From: Methylobacterium gossipiicola
GTDB lineage: Bacteria; Pseudomonadota; Alphaproteobacteria; Rhizobiales; Beijerinckiaceae
NCBI RefSeq assembly: GCF_900113485.1
Contig: NZ_FOPM01000007.1
Span: forward strand, 1 to 64,000
Direction: 5' to 3'
DNA length: 64,000 nt
Shown here: positions 34,387 to 47,519 of the stretch, piece by piece
Position numbering within the stretch: position 1 is the first letter of the stretch
Layout: every line of letters starts with the position of its first letter
The notes under the pieces: model-generated
Seen by the model: the letters and a program-made list of their open reading frames with translations, nothing else
Told to the model about the DNA's origin: nothing
The model's database searches: none
Made by a program: the position numbers and the translations under genes

Positions 34387-35138
34387 CCCTTCCGCGCCCG
34401 GTTGAGGAAGGCCGCGAAGGCGGCCTGCGCCTCGGGCGAGCGCAGGCGCGCCTCGAAGGCCACGGCCTCCGTCTCGACGGCGGCTTCGAGGGCCGATTGA
34501 TCGCCCCGGATCAACGCGCGGGTCGCCTGGAGCGGCCCCGGCGGCAGGGCGGCGAGGCGGGCGGCCTTGGTCATCGCGTGCTCGACGAGGAGGTCGGACG
34601 GAATCACCGCGTTGGCGAGGCCGAGGCGCACGGCCTCGTCGGCCCCGTAGGGTTCGCAGAACAGCAGGATTTCGGTGGCGCGCGGCAGGCCGACCCGGCG
34701 CGGCAGGAGGTAGCTCGACCCCGCTTCCGGCACGAGGCCGAGTTCCACGAACGGCATCCGGAAATTGGCCGCCGGGCTCACATAGACGAGGTCGCAATGC
34801 AGGGTGAGCGTCGCGCCGATGCCCACCGCGATCCCGTCGACGGCCGCCACCAGGGGCGTGCGGGTGCGGGCGAGCTGGCGGATGAACCGCAGGGCGGGCG
34901 ACTGCTCGAAGGGATGGCGCGATGCCTCCACGAAATCCGAGAGGTCGTTGCCGGCGCTGAACGCCCCGGGGCCGCCGGCGAACACCACGGCGCCGATGGC
35001 CTCCGAGCCGTCGGCCTCCGCCAGGGCCTCGCGCAGGGCCTCGTACATGGCGCCCGTGAGGGCGTTCTTCTTGTCCGGCCGGTCGAGCCGGATAAGGCGG
35101 ACGGGGCCGGTATCCTGGATGACGACGTGCTCGGTCAT
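34383..35138 (-). CDS. enoyl-CoA hydratase/isomerase family protein
   Basis: 251 residues. The crotonase fold is shown by RLDRPDKKNALTGAMY, the oxyanion-hole strands GPGAFSAGNDLSDF and AVDGIAVGIGATLTLHCD, and FVELGLVPEAGSS. The hydratase Glu pair is only partly matched, so it may be an isomerase. Part of the acyl-CoA dehydrogenase operon and overlapping the following SDR gene. Confidence 0.9.
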   Translation of the reverse strand: MTEHVVIQDTGPVRLIRLDRPDKKNALTGAMYEALREALAEADGSEAIGAVVFAGGPGAFSAGNDLSDFVEASRHPFEQSPALRFIRQLARTRTPLVAAVDGIAVGIGATLTLHCDLVYVSPAANFRMPFVELGLVPEAGSSYLLPRRVGLPRATEILLFCEPYGADEAVRLGLANAVIPSDLLVEHAMTKAARLAALPPGPLQATRALIRGDQSALEAAVETEAVAFEARLRSPEAQAAFAAFLNRARKG

Positions 35139-35176
35139 GGGTGTGTCCTCGGCTGTCTCGCGGCACGCCGCCTATC

Positions 35177-35200
35177 CCCCTCTCCCCTGCGGGAGAGGGG
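35177..35200. repeat. CCCCTCTCCC hairpin within the operon
   Basis: Perfect 10-bp inverted repeat (CCCCTCTCCC / GGGAGAGGGG) with a four-base loop between the acyl-CoA dehydrogenase and enoyl-CoA hydratase genes. It looks like a dispersed intergenic repeat; it could attenuate or stabilise the operon mRNA. Confidence 0.5.
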
Positions 35201-35208
35201 TTTCTCGG

Positions 35209-36960
35209 TCACCCCGCCAGCGCAAGGGCCGCCGTTTCGGTGAAGGCGCCACCGTCCATCACGCTGTCGGCGAGGCCGGCCGCCGCCGTCAGCTCGTTCT
35301 CGGCGAAGAACCGCGCCAGGGCGATGCGGGCCGCGTGGGCCGGATCGGTGTCGCCGGCCTGGAGGGCGGCCCGCGCCGCGCGCGCGGCCTGGGCGAGGCA
35401 GGCCGCGCCCTGGACGAGGCCGAACAGGCGTAGGTACGGGCTCGCTCCGGCCAGCGCCGCCTCGGGCCGGTTGGACGTCAGCGCCCGGAGCTGGAAGCTC
35501 GTCGCCCGGTCGAGGGCTTCGATGCCGGCGCGCAGGCGCGCGCCCATCTGGCCGTAGGCCGGGTCGGCGTCCTTGAGCAGGCCCTCGGCCACCCGGCGCT
35601 GCGACGCGATCTGCGCCCGCACCGTGGCGCCGTCCCGCAGCGGCAGCTTGCGGGTGACGAGGTCGATGGCCTGGATGCCGTTGGTGCCCTCGTAGATCCC
35701 GAGGATGCGGGCATCGCGCATGTGCTGGGCGGCGCCCGTCTCCTCGACGAAGCCCATGCCGCCATGGACCTGCACGCCGAGCGACGTGACCTCGTTGGCG
35801 ATGTCCGTGGAGAACGCCTTGGCGACGGGAGTGAGGAGCGAGGCGCGGTCATGGGCCGCCTGCCCCTCCGGGCCATGCGCCGCGTCGAGGGCGGCGGCCG
35901 TGAGGTAACAGATGCCGCGCGACGCCGCCGTATAGGACTTCATGGCGAGCAGCATGCGCTGCACGTCGGCGTGCTCGACGATGGCGCTGGTGGCCTGCGC
36001 CCCCGGCGCCTTGCCCTGGCGGCGCTCACGGGCATAGGCCAGCGCCGCCTGCGTCGCCCGCTCGGCGATGCCGACGCCCTGCAGGCCGACATTGAGCCGG
36101 GCCGAGTTCATCATCGTGAACATGCAGGCGAGGCCCCGGTTCTCCTCGCCGATGAGCCAGCCGATGGCGCCGCCCGCGTCGCCGAAGGCCATGGAGCAGG
36201 TCGGCGAGCCGTGGATGCCGAGCTTGTGCTCCAGCCCCGAGCACCGCAGGTCGTTGCGGCTGCCGTCGGGCAGCACCTTCGGCACGAGGAACAGCGAGAT
36301 GCCGCGGGTGCCGGCGGGCGCATCCTTCAGGCGGGCGAGGACGAGGTGGACGATGTTATCGGACAGGTCGTGCTCGCCATACGTGATGTAGATCTTGGCG
36401 CCGACGATGCGGTAGCGGCCGTCGCCCATGGGCTCGGCGCGGCTGCGCAGGAGGGCGAGGTCGGAGCCGGCCTGCGGCTCCGTCAGGTTCATGGTAGCGG
36501 TCCACTCGCCCGAGACGAGCTTGCCGAGGTAGCGCGTCTTCAGGTCGTCCGAGCCGTGCTGGGCCAGGGCCTCGATGCCGCCGGCCGTGAGCAGGGGGCA
36601 CAGGCCGAAGGCGATGCTGGCGCCGTTCCACATCTCCGTGCAGGCGGCGTTGAGGAGGAGCGGCAGGCCCTGCCCGCCATGCTCGGGATCGGCCGAGAGG
36701 CCGTTCCAACCGCCTTCGATCCAGGTCCGATACGCCTCCTTCCAACCGGGGGGCGTCGTGACGGCGCCGTCCGCGAACGGCGTCCCGTGGCGGTCGCCGA
36801 TCCGGTTCAGGGGGGCGATGACCCCGTCCGCCACGCGGGCGGCCTCCTCCAGAATGGTGCGGGCATCGTCGGGGGTGAGGTCGTCGCCGAGCACCGCATC
36901 GAGCCCGGCGACGTGGCGCAGGGCGAACAGCATGTCGGAGACCGGGGCACGGTAGGTCAT
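35209..36960 (-). CDS. acyl-CoA dehydrogenase (long form, DmdC/FadE-like)
   Basis: 583 residues, longer than the 380-residue classic form because of an extra C-terminal helical domain. Substrate and FAD motifs: MNLTEPQAGSDLALLR, KIYITYGEHD, GSPTCSMAFGDAGG, and the late QVHGGMGFVEETGAAQHMRD followed by IYEGTNGIQAIDLV. The N terminus MTYRAPVSDMLFALRHVAGL matches the subgroup including methylmercaptopropionyl-CoA dehydrogenase. First gene of a probable operon with a hydratase and two SDRs; the precise acyl chain is unknown. Confidence 0.9.
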   Translation of the reverse strand: MTYRAPVSDMLFALRHVAGLDAVLGDDLTPDDARTILEEAARVADGVIAPLNRIGDRHGTPFADGAVTTPPGWKEAYRTWIEGGWNGLSADPEHGGQGLPLLLNAACTEMWNGASIAFGLCPLLTAGGIEALAQHGSDDLKTRYLGKLVSGEWTATMNLTEPQAGSDLALLRSRAEPMGDGRYRIVGAKIYITYGEHDLSDNIVHLVLARLKDAPAGTRGISLFLVPKVLPDGSRNDLRCSGLEHKLGIHGSPTCSMAFGDAGGAIGWLIGEENRGLACMFTMMNSARLNVGLQGVGIAERATQAALAYARERRQGKAPGAQATSAIVEHADVQRMLLAMKSYTAASRGICYLTAAALDAAHGPEGQAAHDRASLLTPVAKAFSTDIANEVTSLGVQVHGGMGFVEETGAAQHMRDARILGIYEGTNGIQAIDLVTRKLPLRDGATVRAQIASQRRVAEGLLKDADPAYGQMGARLRAGIEALDRATSFQLRALTSNRPEAALAGASPYLRLFGLVQGAACLAQAARAARAALQAGDTDPAHAARIALARFFAENELTAAAGLADSVMDGGAFTETAALALAG

Positions 36961-37163
36961 GGGGCTCCCTCAGAACCGTTTTCTGGTGTCGCGCTTCTCT
37001 TCGCGCGCTTCGATCCCTGTTTGACGTAAGGGCGGCCCCGGCGCTAGAGCACCCCCAAGCGTGACGCCGGGGGGCCTTAAGCTTCGACCATGCAACGACT
37101 TAAGCCCTCTCCGGTGGGAAGAATCAGGGCGGTCGCCGCAGCGGTTCCGGAGATAGTTTAGAT

Positions 37164-38141
37164 ATGAACGATCTCGGGTCAAGCCTGCGCCTAGTGCCCG
37201 ATGCCGACGGCCTCGCCGAGGCGGCGCGGCTGCTCTCGGCGGGGCGCACCGTCGCGTTCCCCACGGAGACGGTCTACGGCCTCGGGGCCGACGCCTCCGA
37301 TCCGGTCGCCGTGGCCCGCATCTACGCGGCGAAGGAGCGGCCGAGCTTCAATCCCCTCATCGCGCATCTGGCCGAGACCGCCGCGGCCAAGGCGCAGGGC
37401 GTGTTCGACGACGCGGCGTCCCGCCTCGCCGGGGCGTTCTGGCCCGGCCCCCTCACCCTGGTGGTCCCGGCCGGTCCCGCCTGCACGGTGTGCGACCTCG
37501 CCCGCGCCGGCCTCGCGAGCGTGGCCCTGCGGGTGCCGGGAAACGCCATCGCGCGCGATCTCCTGGCCCGCGTCGGCCGCCCCGTGGCGGCGCCCTCGGC
37601 CAATCGCTCGGGCCGGGTCAGCCCCACCTGCGCGGCCCATGTGCTGGCCGATCTCGACGGGCGGATCGATGCGGTTCTCGACGGCGGCACCGCCCCCGTG
37701 GGGGTCGAATCGACGGTGGTGGCCTGCCTCGGCGGCCCGCCGCGCCTCCTGCGGCCGGGCGGGGTGACGCGGGCCGAACTGGAGCGGGTGCTGGGCTACG
37801 CCCTCGCGGGGGTCGAGGCGGAGAATGCGGCGGCCCCCATCGGGCCGGGGCTGCTCGCCTCGCATTATGCCCCCCGCGCCCGCGTGCGCCTCGATGCCAC
37901 AACCGCAGTGTTCGCAGAGGCGGTCCTACGCTTCGGCGGCGTGCCCGAGGCCACGGAGGCTCCGGCGGTGTTCGATCTCAGCCCGACGGGAAACCTCGCG
38001 GAGGCCGCCGCGAACCTGTTCTCCGCCCTGCGGCTGCTCGATGCCTCGGGGGCCGAGACCATCGCCGTCGCGCCGATCCCGCGGGGCGGCCTCGGCGAGG
38101 CGATCAACGACCGCCTGCGCCGGGCCGCCGCGCCCCGCTGA
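37164..38141 (+). CDS. L-threonylcarbamoyladenylate synthase (Sua5 type)
   Basis: 325 residues. It makes threonylcarbamoyl-AMP for the universal t6A37 tRNA modification. The N-terminal YrdC domain has GRTVAFPTETVYGLGADA, KERPSFNPLIAH, VALRVPGN and PSANRSGRVSPT. The C-terminal Sua5 domain follows a linker near residue 215, with PGLLASHYAPRA. It therefore belongs to the longer Sua5 branch rather than short TsaC. Followed by a strong terminator. Confidence 0.94.
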   Translation: MNDLGSSLRLVPDADGLAEAARLLSAGRTVAFPTETVYGLGADASDPVAVARIYAAKERPSFNPLIAHLAETAAAKAQGVFDDAASRLAGAFWPGPLTLVVPAGPACTVCDLARAGLASVALRVPGNAIARDLLARVGRPVAAPSANRSGRVSPTCAAHVLADLDGRIDAVLDGGTAPVGVESTVVACLGGPPRLLRPGGVTRAELERVLGYALAGVEAENAAAPIGPGLLASHYAPRARVRLDATTAVFAEAVLRFGGVPEATEAPAVFDLSPTGNLAEAAANLFSALRLLDASGAETIAVAPIPRGGLGEAINDRLRRAAAPR

Positions 38142-38232
38142 AACTTTTTCAAAACGTTTGGGAACTCTTCGGCGGATGGGCCGTTTTCCCGGCTCGAAGG
38201 CCAGTTCAGCCCCCAATGGCCTTTCGCCTTTC

Positions 38233-38262
38233 AAGGCTCGGAGCGATCCGAGCCTTTTTTCT
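38233..38262 (+). terminator. intrinsic terminator after sua5
   Basis: Perfect 10-bp stem AAGGCTCGGA / TCCGAGCCTT with a GCGA loop followed by TTTTCTT. It separates the convergent sua5 and wrbA genes. Confidence 0.85.
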
Positions 38263-38269
38263 TGGGCGC

Positions 38270-38869
38270 TCAGCCCGCGAGCTTGGCCGCGATCCCGGCG
38301 ACGTGGCGGCCCTGAAAGCGGGCGCCGGCCAGATCCGTGGCGCTCGGCTGGCGCGAGCCGTCGCCGTCGGCCAAGGTCGTGGCGCCGTAGGGCGAGCCGC
38401 CCTTCACCTCATCGACGCCCATCTGACCCTGGAACGCGTAGGGCAGGCCCACCACCACCATGCCGTGGTGCAGCAGCACCGTGTGGAAGCTCGTCAGCGT
38501 GGTCTCCTGGCCGCCATGCTGGCTCGCCGTCGAGGTGAAGGCCGAGCCGACCTTGCCCACGAGGGCGCCCTTGGCCCACAGGCCGCCGGTCTGGTCGATG
38601 AACTGCTTCATCTGCGCTGCCATGTTGCCGTAGCGGGTCGGCGTGCCGAAGATGATGGCGTCGTAGCCCGGCAACTCGTCCACGGTGGCGATGGGGGCGG
38701 CCTGATCGAGCTTGTAATGCGACTGCCGGGCGACCTCTTCCGGCACCAGCTCGGGCACGCGCTTGATCGTGACCTCGGCGCCCGTCTCGCGCGCACCCTC
38801 GGCGACGGCCTCGGCCATCTTCTCCACGTGGCCCCACGACGAATAGTACAGCACCAGAACCTTGGTCAT
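38270..38869 (-). CDS. wrbA: NAD(P)H:quinone oxidoreductase WrbA (type IV)
   Basis: 199 residues starting [21 protein letters not shown]; the ATG at 38887 would add six residues. Flavodoxin-like fold binding FMN. Motifs [40 protein letters not shown] and a terminal [10 protein letters not shown] are WrbA-specific. It reduces quinones by two electrons, protecting against redox cycling. Divergent from a LysR gene that probably controls it. Confidence 0.95.
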   Translation of the reverse strand: MTKVLVLYYSSWGHVEKMAEAVAEGARETGAEVTIKRVPELVPEEVARQSHYKLDQAAPIATVDELPGYDAIIFGTPTRYGNMAAQMKQFIDQTGGLWAKGALVGKVGSAFTSTASQHGGQETTLTSFHTVLLHHGMVVVGLPYAFQGQMGVDEVKGGSPYGATTLADGDGSRQPSATDLAGARFQGRHVAGIAAKLAG

Positions 38870-38955
38870 CGCGTCGTCTCCTCGCAAATCACGCCCCGAA
38901 CCGGGGTTCGTGTCGCCTTATCGCCCGGAAACGGCTTTGCGAAAATGCCCTGTCG

Positions 38956-38973
38956 TGCAAGAGCGATCTTGCA
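38956..38973. promoter_or_regulatory. palindrome in the wrbA-LysR intergenic region
   Basis: TGCAAGA / TCTTGCA arms around GCGA, 13 bp before the LysR start and 87 bp before wrbA. Size and place fit a LysR binding site; a further GCAA/TTGC pair follows at 38971-38983. Confidence 0.45.
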
Positions 38974-38985
38974 ATTTCGCAAGGC

Positions 38986-39873
38986 ATGGCGGCCATGGAT
39001 TGGGACGACTTTCGCCTCGTGCGCGCCGTGGCGGAGGCCGGTGGACTGACGCGGGCGGCCGAGCGTCTCGGCATCAACCCCTCGACGGCGTTCCGCCGCC
39101 TCGCCGGGATCGAAGCGAACCTCGACACCGCCCTGTTCGACCGTCACCGGGCCGGCTACGTGCCGACGGCGGCGGGTCTCGCCATGATGGCGGCGGCCGC
39201 CCGCATGGCCGGCGACGTCGAACGCTTCACCCGCGAACTCGCGGGACAGGACCGCAATCCCGTCGGTGAGTTGCGGATCACCGCCCCGGCGAGCCTCGTC
39301 GCCGACATGCTGATGCCGGCGCTGGGGCGCTTCACGCGAACCTATCCGGGCCTGCGCCTCCACATGGTGGTGGCGGAAGAGGCCCTGAACCTCTCCCGCC
39401 GCGACGCCGACGTGGCCCTGCGCGCCAGCGACGCCCCGCCCGCGACCCTGGTGGGGCGCCGCCTCGCCACCATCGCGTGGGCGCTCTACGGCCGGGCGGA
39501 TCTCGCCGGTTCGAAGCTGGACGAATGCCCCTGGGTGGTGCCGAGCGACGGGGTCGCGGCCGGGCGTTTCACTCGGTTCTGCGAGAACCGGGGCGCCGGC
39601 GAGCGCGTCGTCCTCACCCTCAACACGGTGCTTGGCCTGCGCGAGGCCGTGGAAGCCGGGCTCGGCATCGGCCCCCTGCCCTGCTGGTCGGCGGATGGCC
39701 GCCCCGGCCTCATCCGGCTGTCGGGCCTGGAGCCCGAACTCGGCGCCGGTCTCTGGCTCCTCACCCACCCGGATCTGCGCCATTCGGCACGGGTGCGGGC
39801 GTTCATGGATTTCATGGCGGAGGAGATCGCGGCCCTGCGCCCCCGGATCGAGGGCACGACGATTCCCCGGTGA
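38986..39873 (+). CDS. LysR-family regulator next to wrbA
   Basis: 295 residues, or from the second ATG at 38995. Helix-turn-helix DWDDFRLVRAVAEAGGLTRA, then GINPSTAFRRLAGIEANL, and a LysR effector domain with GELRITAPASLVADMLMP. The sequence resembles the LysR branch divergent from oxidoreductases. Probable regulator of wrbA; the ligand may be a quinone or oxidant, by context only. Confidence 0.9.
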   Translation: MAAMDWDDFRLVRAVAEAGGLTRAAERLGINPSTAFRRLAGIEANLDTALFDRHRAGYVPTAAGLAMMAAAARMAGDVERFTRELAGQDRNPVGELRITAPASLVADMLMPALGRFTRTYPGLRLHMVVAEEALNLSRRDADVALRASDAPPATLVGRRLATIAWALYGRADLAGSKLDECPWVVPSDGVAAGRFTRFCENRGAGERVVLTLNTVLGLREAVEAGLGIGPLPCWSADGRPGLIRLSGLEPELGAGLWLLTHPDLRHSARVRAFMDFMAEEIAALRPRIEGTTIPR

Positions 39874-39880
39874 CGGCGAG

Positions 39881-40342
39881 CTACCTCGTCTCGACGATCT
39901 CGATCTCCTGGCCGTTCACCTCCACGGCGTCGCCAACGCCCTTGCCCGTCAGCGCCCGGGCCAGGGGCGAGACATAGGCGATGCTGCCCTTGGCCGGGTC
40001 GGCCTCGTCCTCGCCGACGATGCGGAAGGTCTGACGGCTGTCGTCCGCGCGCAGAATGGTCACGGTGGACCCGAACCGCACGACGTCGCCGGGCTCGACC
40101 TCCACGAGTTGGGCGGAGCCGAGGCGCGCCGTCCAGTAGGCGAGGTCGCGGGTGATCCGGGCTTCGTCCGCCTTGGCGTCCGGCGTCAGGGCCGAGAACG
40201 CGTCGCGCAGGCGCGCGACTTCCGCTTCGATCTGCGCCAACCCCTCGGGGGTCACGAAATTCGGGTGCTCGGAGATCGGACGATCGGGAAGGTCCTCGAA
40301 GGCTTCGCCGCCTTCGGGTTCTTTGACGAATGCTCTGCTCAT
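39881..40342 (-). CDS. GreA/GreB-family transcription factor
   Basis: 153 residues. N-terminal coiled coil (FVTPEGLAQIEAEVARLRDA) and a C-terminal FKBP-like domain (VVRFGSTVTILRADD, RIVGEDEADPAKGSIAYVSP). Gre factors stimulate transcript cleavage in backtracked RNA polymerase. The acidic tip pair that reaches the active site appears in the ALTPDAKADEARI turn. A canonical greA is probably elsewhere; this looks like the shorter GreB-like paralogue. Confidence 0.9.
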   Translation of the reverse strand: MSRAFVKEPEGGEAFEDLPDRPISEHPNFVTPEGLAQIEAEVARLRDAFSALTPDAKADEARITRDLAYWTARLGSAQLVEVEPGDVVRFGSTVTILRADDSRQTFRIVGEDEADPAKGSIAYVSPLARALTGKGVGDAVEVNGQEIEIVETR

Positions 40343-40379
40343 GAAACCAGCAATGCGCCGACCCCGTGTGCGGTTCCGC

Positions 40380-41372
<993 letters not shown>

Positions 41373-41458
41373 CTCCCGTCACCCGTTCGGGAAGGTACGG
41401 CGGGAGACGCGGGAATCAAGCGTCCCGGCCGGTGTGCCCGGCCGGAACGACGCGGCCC

Positions 41459-42070
41459 TCAATAGCCGTCGTAGATGCTGCCGGAGGAGAAGCCGAGGCC
41501 GACGCCGATATCGGCCGAGCTGGCGCCGGTGATCCCGAAGGCGTCCGGCAGGGAGCCGATGCGTGGGCCGTAGCCGGCATTGTAGCGCGGCGCGTAGCCG
41601 ACGCCGTAGCCGACAGGACGGTGCCCGGCCGGAACCCAGCCGGCGCGGGCCGGCTGAACGAGGACGCGGCGGCGGACATTGGCGTATGCTGGCGGGATCG
41701 TCTCCGGGATGGTCTGGGCCGGTTGCACCAGGACGCGGCGGCTGCGCACGGTGTATTGCGGCGGCACGTCCACCCAGCACCCGACGAGTTCGCCATAGGC
41801 ATCGCGGCGGGTCTGCCAGACCCGGCCGCCGGGGCTGACGAGGACGCGCTCGGACACGGTTTCGTAGACGGGCGGCACCGTGCGGTAGACCGTCTCGGCG
41901 GGACGCACGAGGACCTGCTCGTTGACGGCGCCGTAGACCGGCGGGGTCGCGACGTAGCGGTAGCACTCGGCGCCGCCGCAGCCGCCCGCCTGGGCGGTGG
42001 CGGCGGACAGGACGGCGCCGGCGATGGCGAAGGTGGCGGCGGAGATGAGTCGGGTGACCGGCGCGGTCAT
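41459..42070 (-). CDS. secreted protein with four tandem PPxY repeats
   Basis: 203 residues from ATG 42070. Signal peptide (RLISAATFAIAGAVLSAATAQA) and then an early Cys pair in GGCGGAECYR. The mature part has four imperfect repeats of about 24 residues, each with P-P-x-Y followed by V-L-V-x-P (PPVYGAVNEQVLVRPAE, PPVYETVSERVLVSPGG, PPQYTVRSRRVLVQPAQ, PPAYANVRRRVLVQPAR). The tail is Gly/Tyr-rich. Probably an envelope-associated structural protein; function unknown. Confidence 0.7.
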   Translation of the reverse strand: MTAPVTRLISAATFAIAGAVLSAATAQAGGCGGAECYRYVATPPVYGAVNEQVLVRPAETVYRTVPPVYETVSERVLVSPGGRVWQTRRDAYGELVGCWVDVPPQYTVRSRRVLVQPAQTIPETIPPAYANVRRRVLVQPARAGWVPAGHRPVGYGVGYAPRYNAGYGPRIGSLPDAFGITGASSADIGVGLGFSSGSIYDGY

Positions 42071-42260
42071 GGGGCTTCCTCGGGCTGGACGCGGATACCG
42101 TGAAACGGGCGCCGTGACCGGGCGCACATCTCGACGTATCAGAGGCAGCTTTGTTGCGGCCCGAGCAAGCCGGATTCAGACTCAGGGTAAAATTAACCCA
42201 AGCTTAGGACTACTTAGATCTTGCGCTACTTACGTAAAGGCGCGGGGAACCGATGGGGAT

Positions 42261-43214
42261 TCAGGTCTGCCCGCGCTTGAGTTGATAGAAGATGTGCCGG
42301 CCGATGACATCCATCTTGCGCAGGCGCCGCGACCAGCCGGGCTTCACGTAATCGGCATGGTAATGCGTCGCCCCGCCGACCTCGCTGAGGTAGGTCCGTC
42401 CCTCGATCACCGCGTTGGCGATGCGGGTGGCCGTCTGCCAGGACGGGCCATCGGTGATGCGCAGGGACTTGCCCTCGCAGGCGAAGGAGAACTGGCAGCC
42501 CATGTAGCGGTGCCGGTTCTGGTAGACCACGCCGCAGACATTGGTGGGGTAGAGCCCGCTTTTCACGCGGTTCAGCACCACCTGCGCCACGGCGGCCTGG
42601 CCCTCCTCGGGCTCGCTGCGGGCCTCGAAATACACGGCCTCGGCGAGGCAGCGCTGTTCGCGGTCGAGGGCGTCCGGTTCGATGAGGTCGGCATAGCGGT
42701 GGCGGGCGACCTCGGGGATGGAGGCGGCGGGCGCTCCGCCATCGTGGCGCGGCGAGAAGCCGGGGATCACGAGGCTCGCGGCGGCGACTTCCACGGGAGT
42801 GGCGTCGGCGGGGGCCGGGGTGGTGGAGGACAGGGCGACGGCGCGGGGAATCGCCGGGGTCGCACCGTCGTCGGTCTCGACGATCCCCTCCCCCGTCCGC
42901 GGCGGAACCCAGCCGGCCTCGGGATCGAGGTCCGGCGTCCACGCGGCGGCGCCGGGAAGGATCGCGCCGGACAGGCCGGCGAGGAGGAGCGCGGCGGCGG
43001 CATCCGCCGATCCGGCCGTGCCGATCCGGGCGCCCATGAGGGGGACGGCCGGTGTCCCGATCTGCGCGGTGCGCGCGACGGGGTACGAGGCCCCCGTGCC
43101 GGCGCTCGCCGTGAAGGACACCAGGAGGCCCATGCCGGCGGCCCAGGGCGCCATGGCGGCGCTGAGCCAACGCAGGCTCGAATCGCGTCGTACCCGTTTC
43201 GTGCCCACGCTCAC
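42261..43214 (-). CDS. SleB-type cell wall hydrolase
   Basis: 317 residues. N-terminal membrane segment near residues 20-40, a long low-complexity linker, then a C-terminal Hydrolase_2 (SleB) domain: CLAEAVYFEARSEPEEGQAA with the catalytic Glu, VVLNRVKSGLYPTNVCGVVY, CQFSFACEGKS and GATHYHADYVKPGW. It would cleave peptidoglycan glycan strands in the periplasm; alphaproteobacteria use such enzymes in growth or division rather than spore germination. Confidence 0.9.
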   Translation of the reverse strand: MSVGTKRVRRDSSLRWLSAAMAPWAAGMGLLVSFTASAGTGASYPVARTAQIGTPAVPLMGARIGTAGSADAAAALLLAGLSGAILPGAAAWTPDLDPEAGWVPPRTGEGIVETDDGATPAIPRAVALSSTTPAPADATPVEVAAASLVIPGFSPRHDGGAPAASIPEVARHRYADLIEPDALDREQRCLAEAVYFEARSEPEEGQAAVAQVVLNRVKSGLYPTNVCGVVYQNRHRYMGCQFSFACEGKSLRITDGPSWQTATRIANAVIEGRTYLSEVGGATHYHADYVKPGWSRRLRKMDVIGRHIFYQLKRGQT

Positions 43215-43348
43215 CGACTCACGCTACACAACACCACAGCGGCCCGCCGTTCACGGTGCCCTTATGGGTTCCCGTGTTCGGCCGCCGACCGGAGTATGAT
43301 CGCGTGGCATGGTTGCGGAGCGGTTAAGGCCGTTCCGCCGCCGTCGGT

Positions 43349-43603
43349 TCAGAATGCGCCGGGGCGCCCGTGGGCGACGGCGAAGGCGTTCACCAGGGTA
43401 GCGGGCGCCGAGGCGCCGCCCTCCCGCAGGCCGGTGATCCGGGCCGCGTCGGCGTTGCTCTGGGTGGCGACGGCGACGACGAGGAGCGCCAGCGTCGCGA
43501 GACCGCCGAAGGCCCAGACATATGCCTGCTGGACGGCTTTCGGGATCGGGACGGCAGCGGGATTTTCGTTGAGGAACAGGGGGGTGGGCGTCGTATCGAT
43601 CAT
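43349..43603 (-). CDS. small membrane protein (84 aa)
   Basis: ATG 43603. Soluble N terminus with IPKAVQQAYVWAFGG and one membrane helix (GLATLALLVVAVATQ), then a small polar tail. A near-consensus EcfG element (CGAAC-N16-CGTT, one mismatch) lies at 43702-43678 on the same strand, so stress regulation is possible. Family unknown. Confidence 0.55.
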   Translation of the reverse strand: MIDTTPTPLFLNENPAAVPIPKAVQQAYVWAFGGLATLALLVVAVATQSNADAARITGLREGGASAPATLVNAFAVAHGRPGAF

Positions 43604-43780
43604 GGCCGGCGTTCCCACGCGAAGGCAGCCACTCCAGTGAGCCGGACGTATCGCGCAATGGAGTGGCACTAGCATCGAACGTGCCGGAACGAAATCGGTT
43701 CGCCGTGTTTCCGACAATTTGTTGAACGGATTTCGCCATGTCCGTCCCGAGCGGCGGGGAGCGCCCGGGACGGACGTGTC

Positions 43781-46486
<2,706 letters not shown>

Positions 46487-46696
46487 CGTGATCCGCCCGG
46501 TTGCTGGAGGACATCGCGCAGCGCGCGCCCATCGTACCGGCGGGTTGGACCATCTCTTGCTGCAACGCAAGGTGAACGGGGCGGCCAGCCTGTGCGGACA
46601 TGACGGATTGCGAGTGTTGTCACCCTCCGGCGTTGCGCCGGCTCAAAAGCGGCCGTGCCGACCCGGTCCAAGGCCCCGCCGGGGGCACGCCGGACC

Positions 46697-47335
46697 TCAG
46701 GCCCGATACTTGCCGTTGCGCTTGACCAGAACCTGGGTGCCCACGGGGACGCGCTCGTAGAGGTCGACGATGTCCTCGTTGAGCATCCGCACGCAGCCCG
46801 ACGACAATTGCTCGCCGATGCTCCAGGGCTCGTTGGTGCCGTGGATGCGGAACAGGGTGTCGCGGTTGCCCTGATAGAGGTAGAGTGCGCGGGCGCCGAG
46901 GGGATTGTCGAGGCCGCCCTTGCGGGTGCGCGGCAGGTCGGGGTTGAGGGACACCATGGTGGGGGTCGGGCTCCAATCGGGCCACACCCCCTTGCGGGCG
47001 ATCCGGGCCTCGCCCTTCCACGAGAACCCCGCCTTGCCGACGCCGACGCCGTACTGGAGGGCGGTGCCGTCCTCCTGCACCAGGGCGATGAGGCGGTTAT
47101 CGATGTCGACCACGATGGTGCCGGGCTTCTCGGGGCCGGTGTAACGCACCACCTGACGGCGATATTTCGGATCGAGGCGCGTCTTGTCGACGAGGGGCAC
47201 GTCGAACGGCTTGTCCGGCAGGGTGCCGGTGTACCAGGCGGCGTCCTCGGCCGCGACGTTGACCGGCCCGCGCGCGTTGCAGGCGGCCAGGGGGGCGATG
47301 AGGACCAGGCCGAGGATGGCGTTGCGGATCGGCAT
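46697..47335 (-). CDS. L,D-transpeptidase (YkuD) lipoprotein
   Basis: 212 residues from ATG 47335 (a start at 47347 adds four). Lipoprotein signal with lipobox LAAC at residue 19. The catalytic domain runs from about residue 75 (GTIVVDIDNRLIALVQEDG) to the active site HGTNEPWSIGEQLSSGCVRM with the nucleophile Cys and His. It makes 3-3 crosslinks or anchors proteins to peptidoglycan; such enzymes are numerous in Rhizobiales. Confidence 0.92.
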   Translation of the reverse strand: MPIRNAILGLVLIAPLAACNARGPVNVAAEDAAWYTGTLPDKPFDVPLVDKTRLDPKYRRQVVRYTGPEKPGTIVVDIDNRLIALVQEDGTALQYGVGVGKAGFSWKGEARIARKGVWPDWSPTPTMVSLNPDLPRTRKGGLDNPLGARALYLYQGNRDTLFRIHGTNEPWSIGEQLSSGCVRMLNEDIVDLYERVPVGTQVLVKRNGKYRA

Positions 47336-47519
47336 GGCGGGCTCCACGAGGGCGGGATCGGACCGATGGTGGCCGTTTCGGTGTCCTGATTAGCCCCTTC
47401 GACGGCCGACGGGTGTCTCTTTCCCGCCGCAGGTGCCGCCGAGCGGCGATCCGGGCGTCGTCCGGGTGATGTTGATCCGGCCGTGGTCAGGGCCACATCA
47501 GGAGAAGACGCGAACGAGG

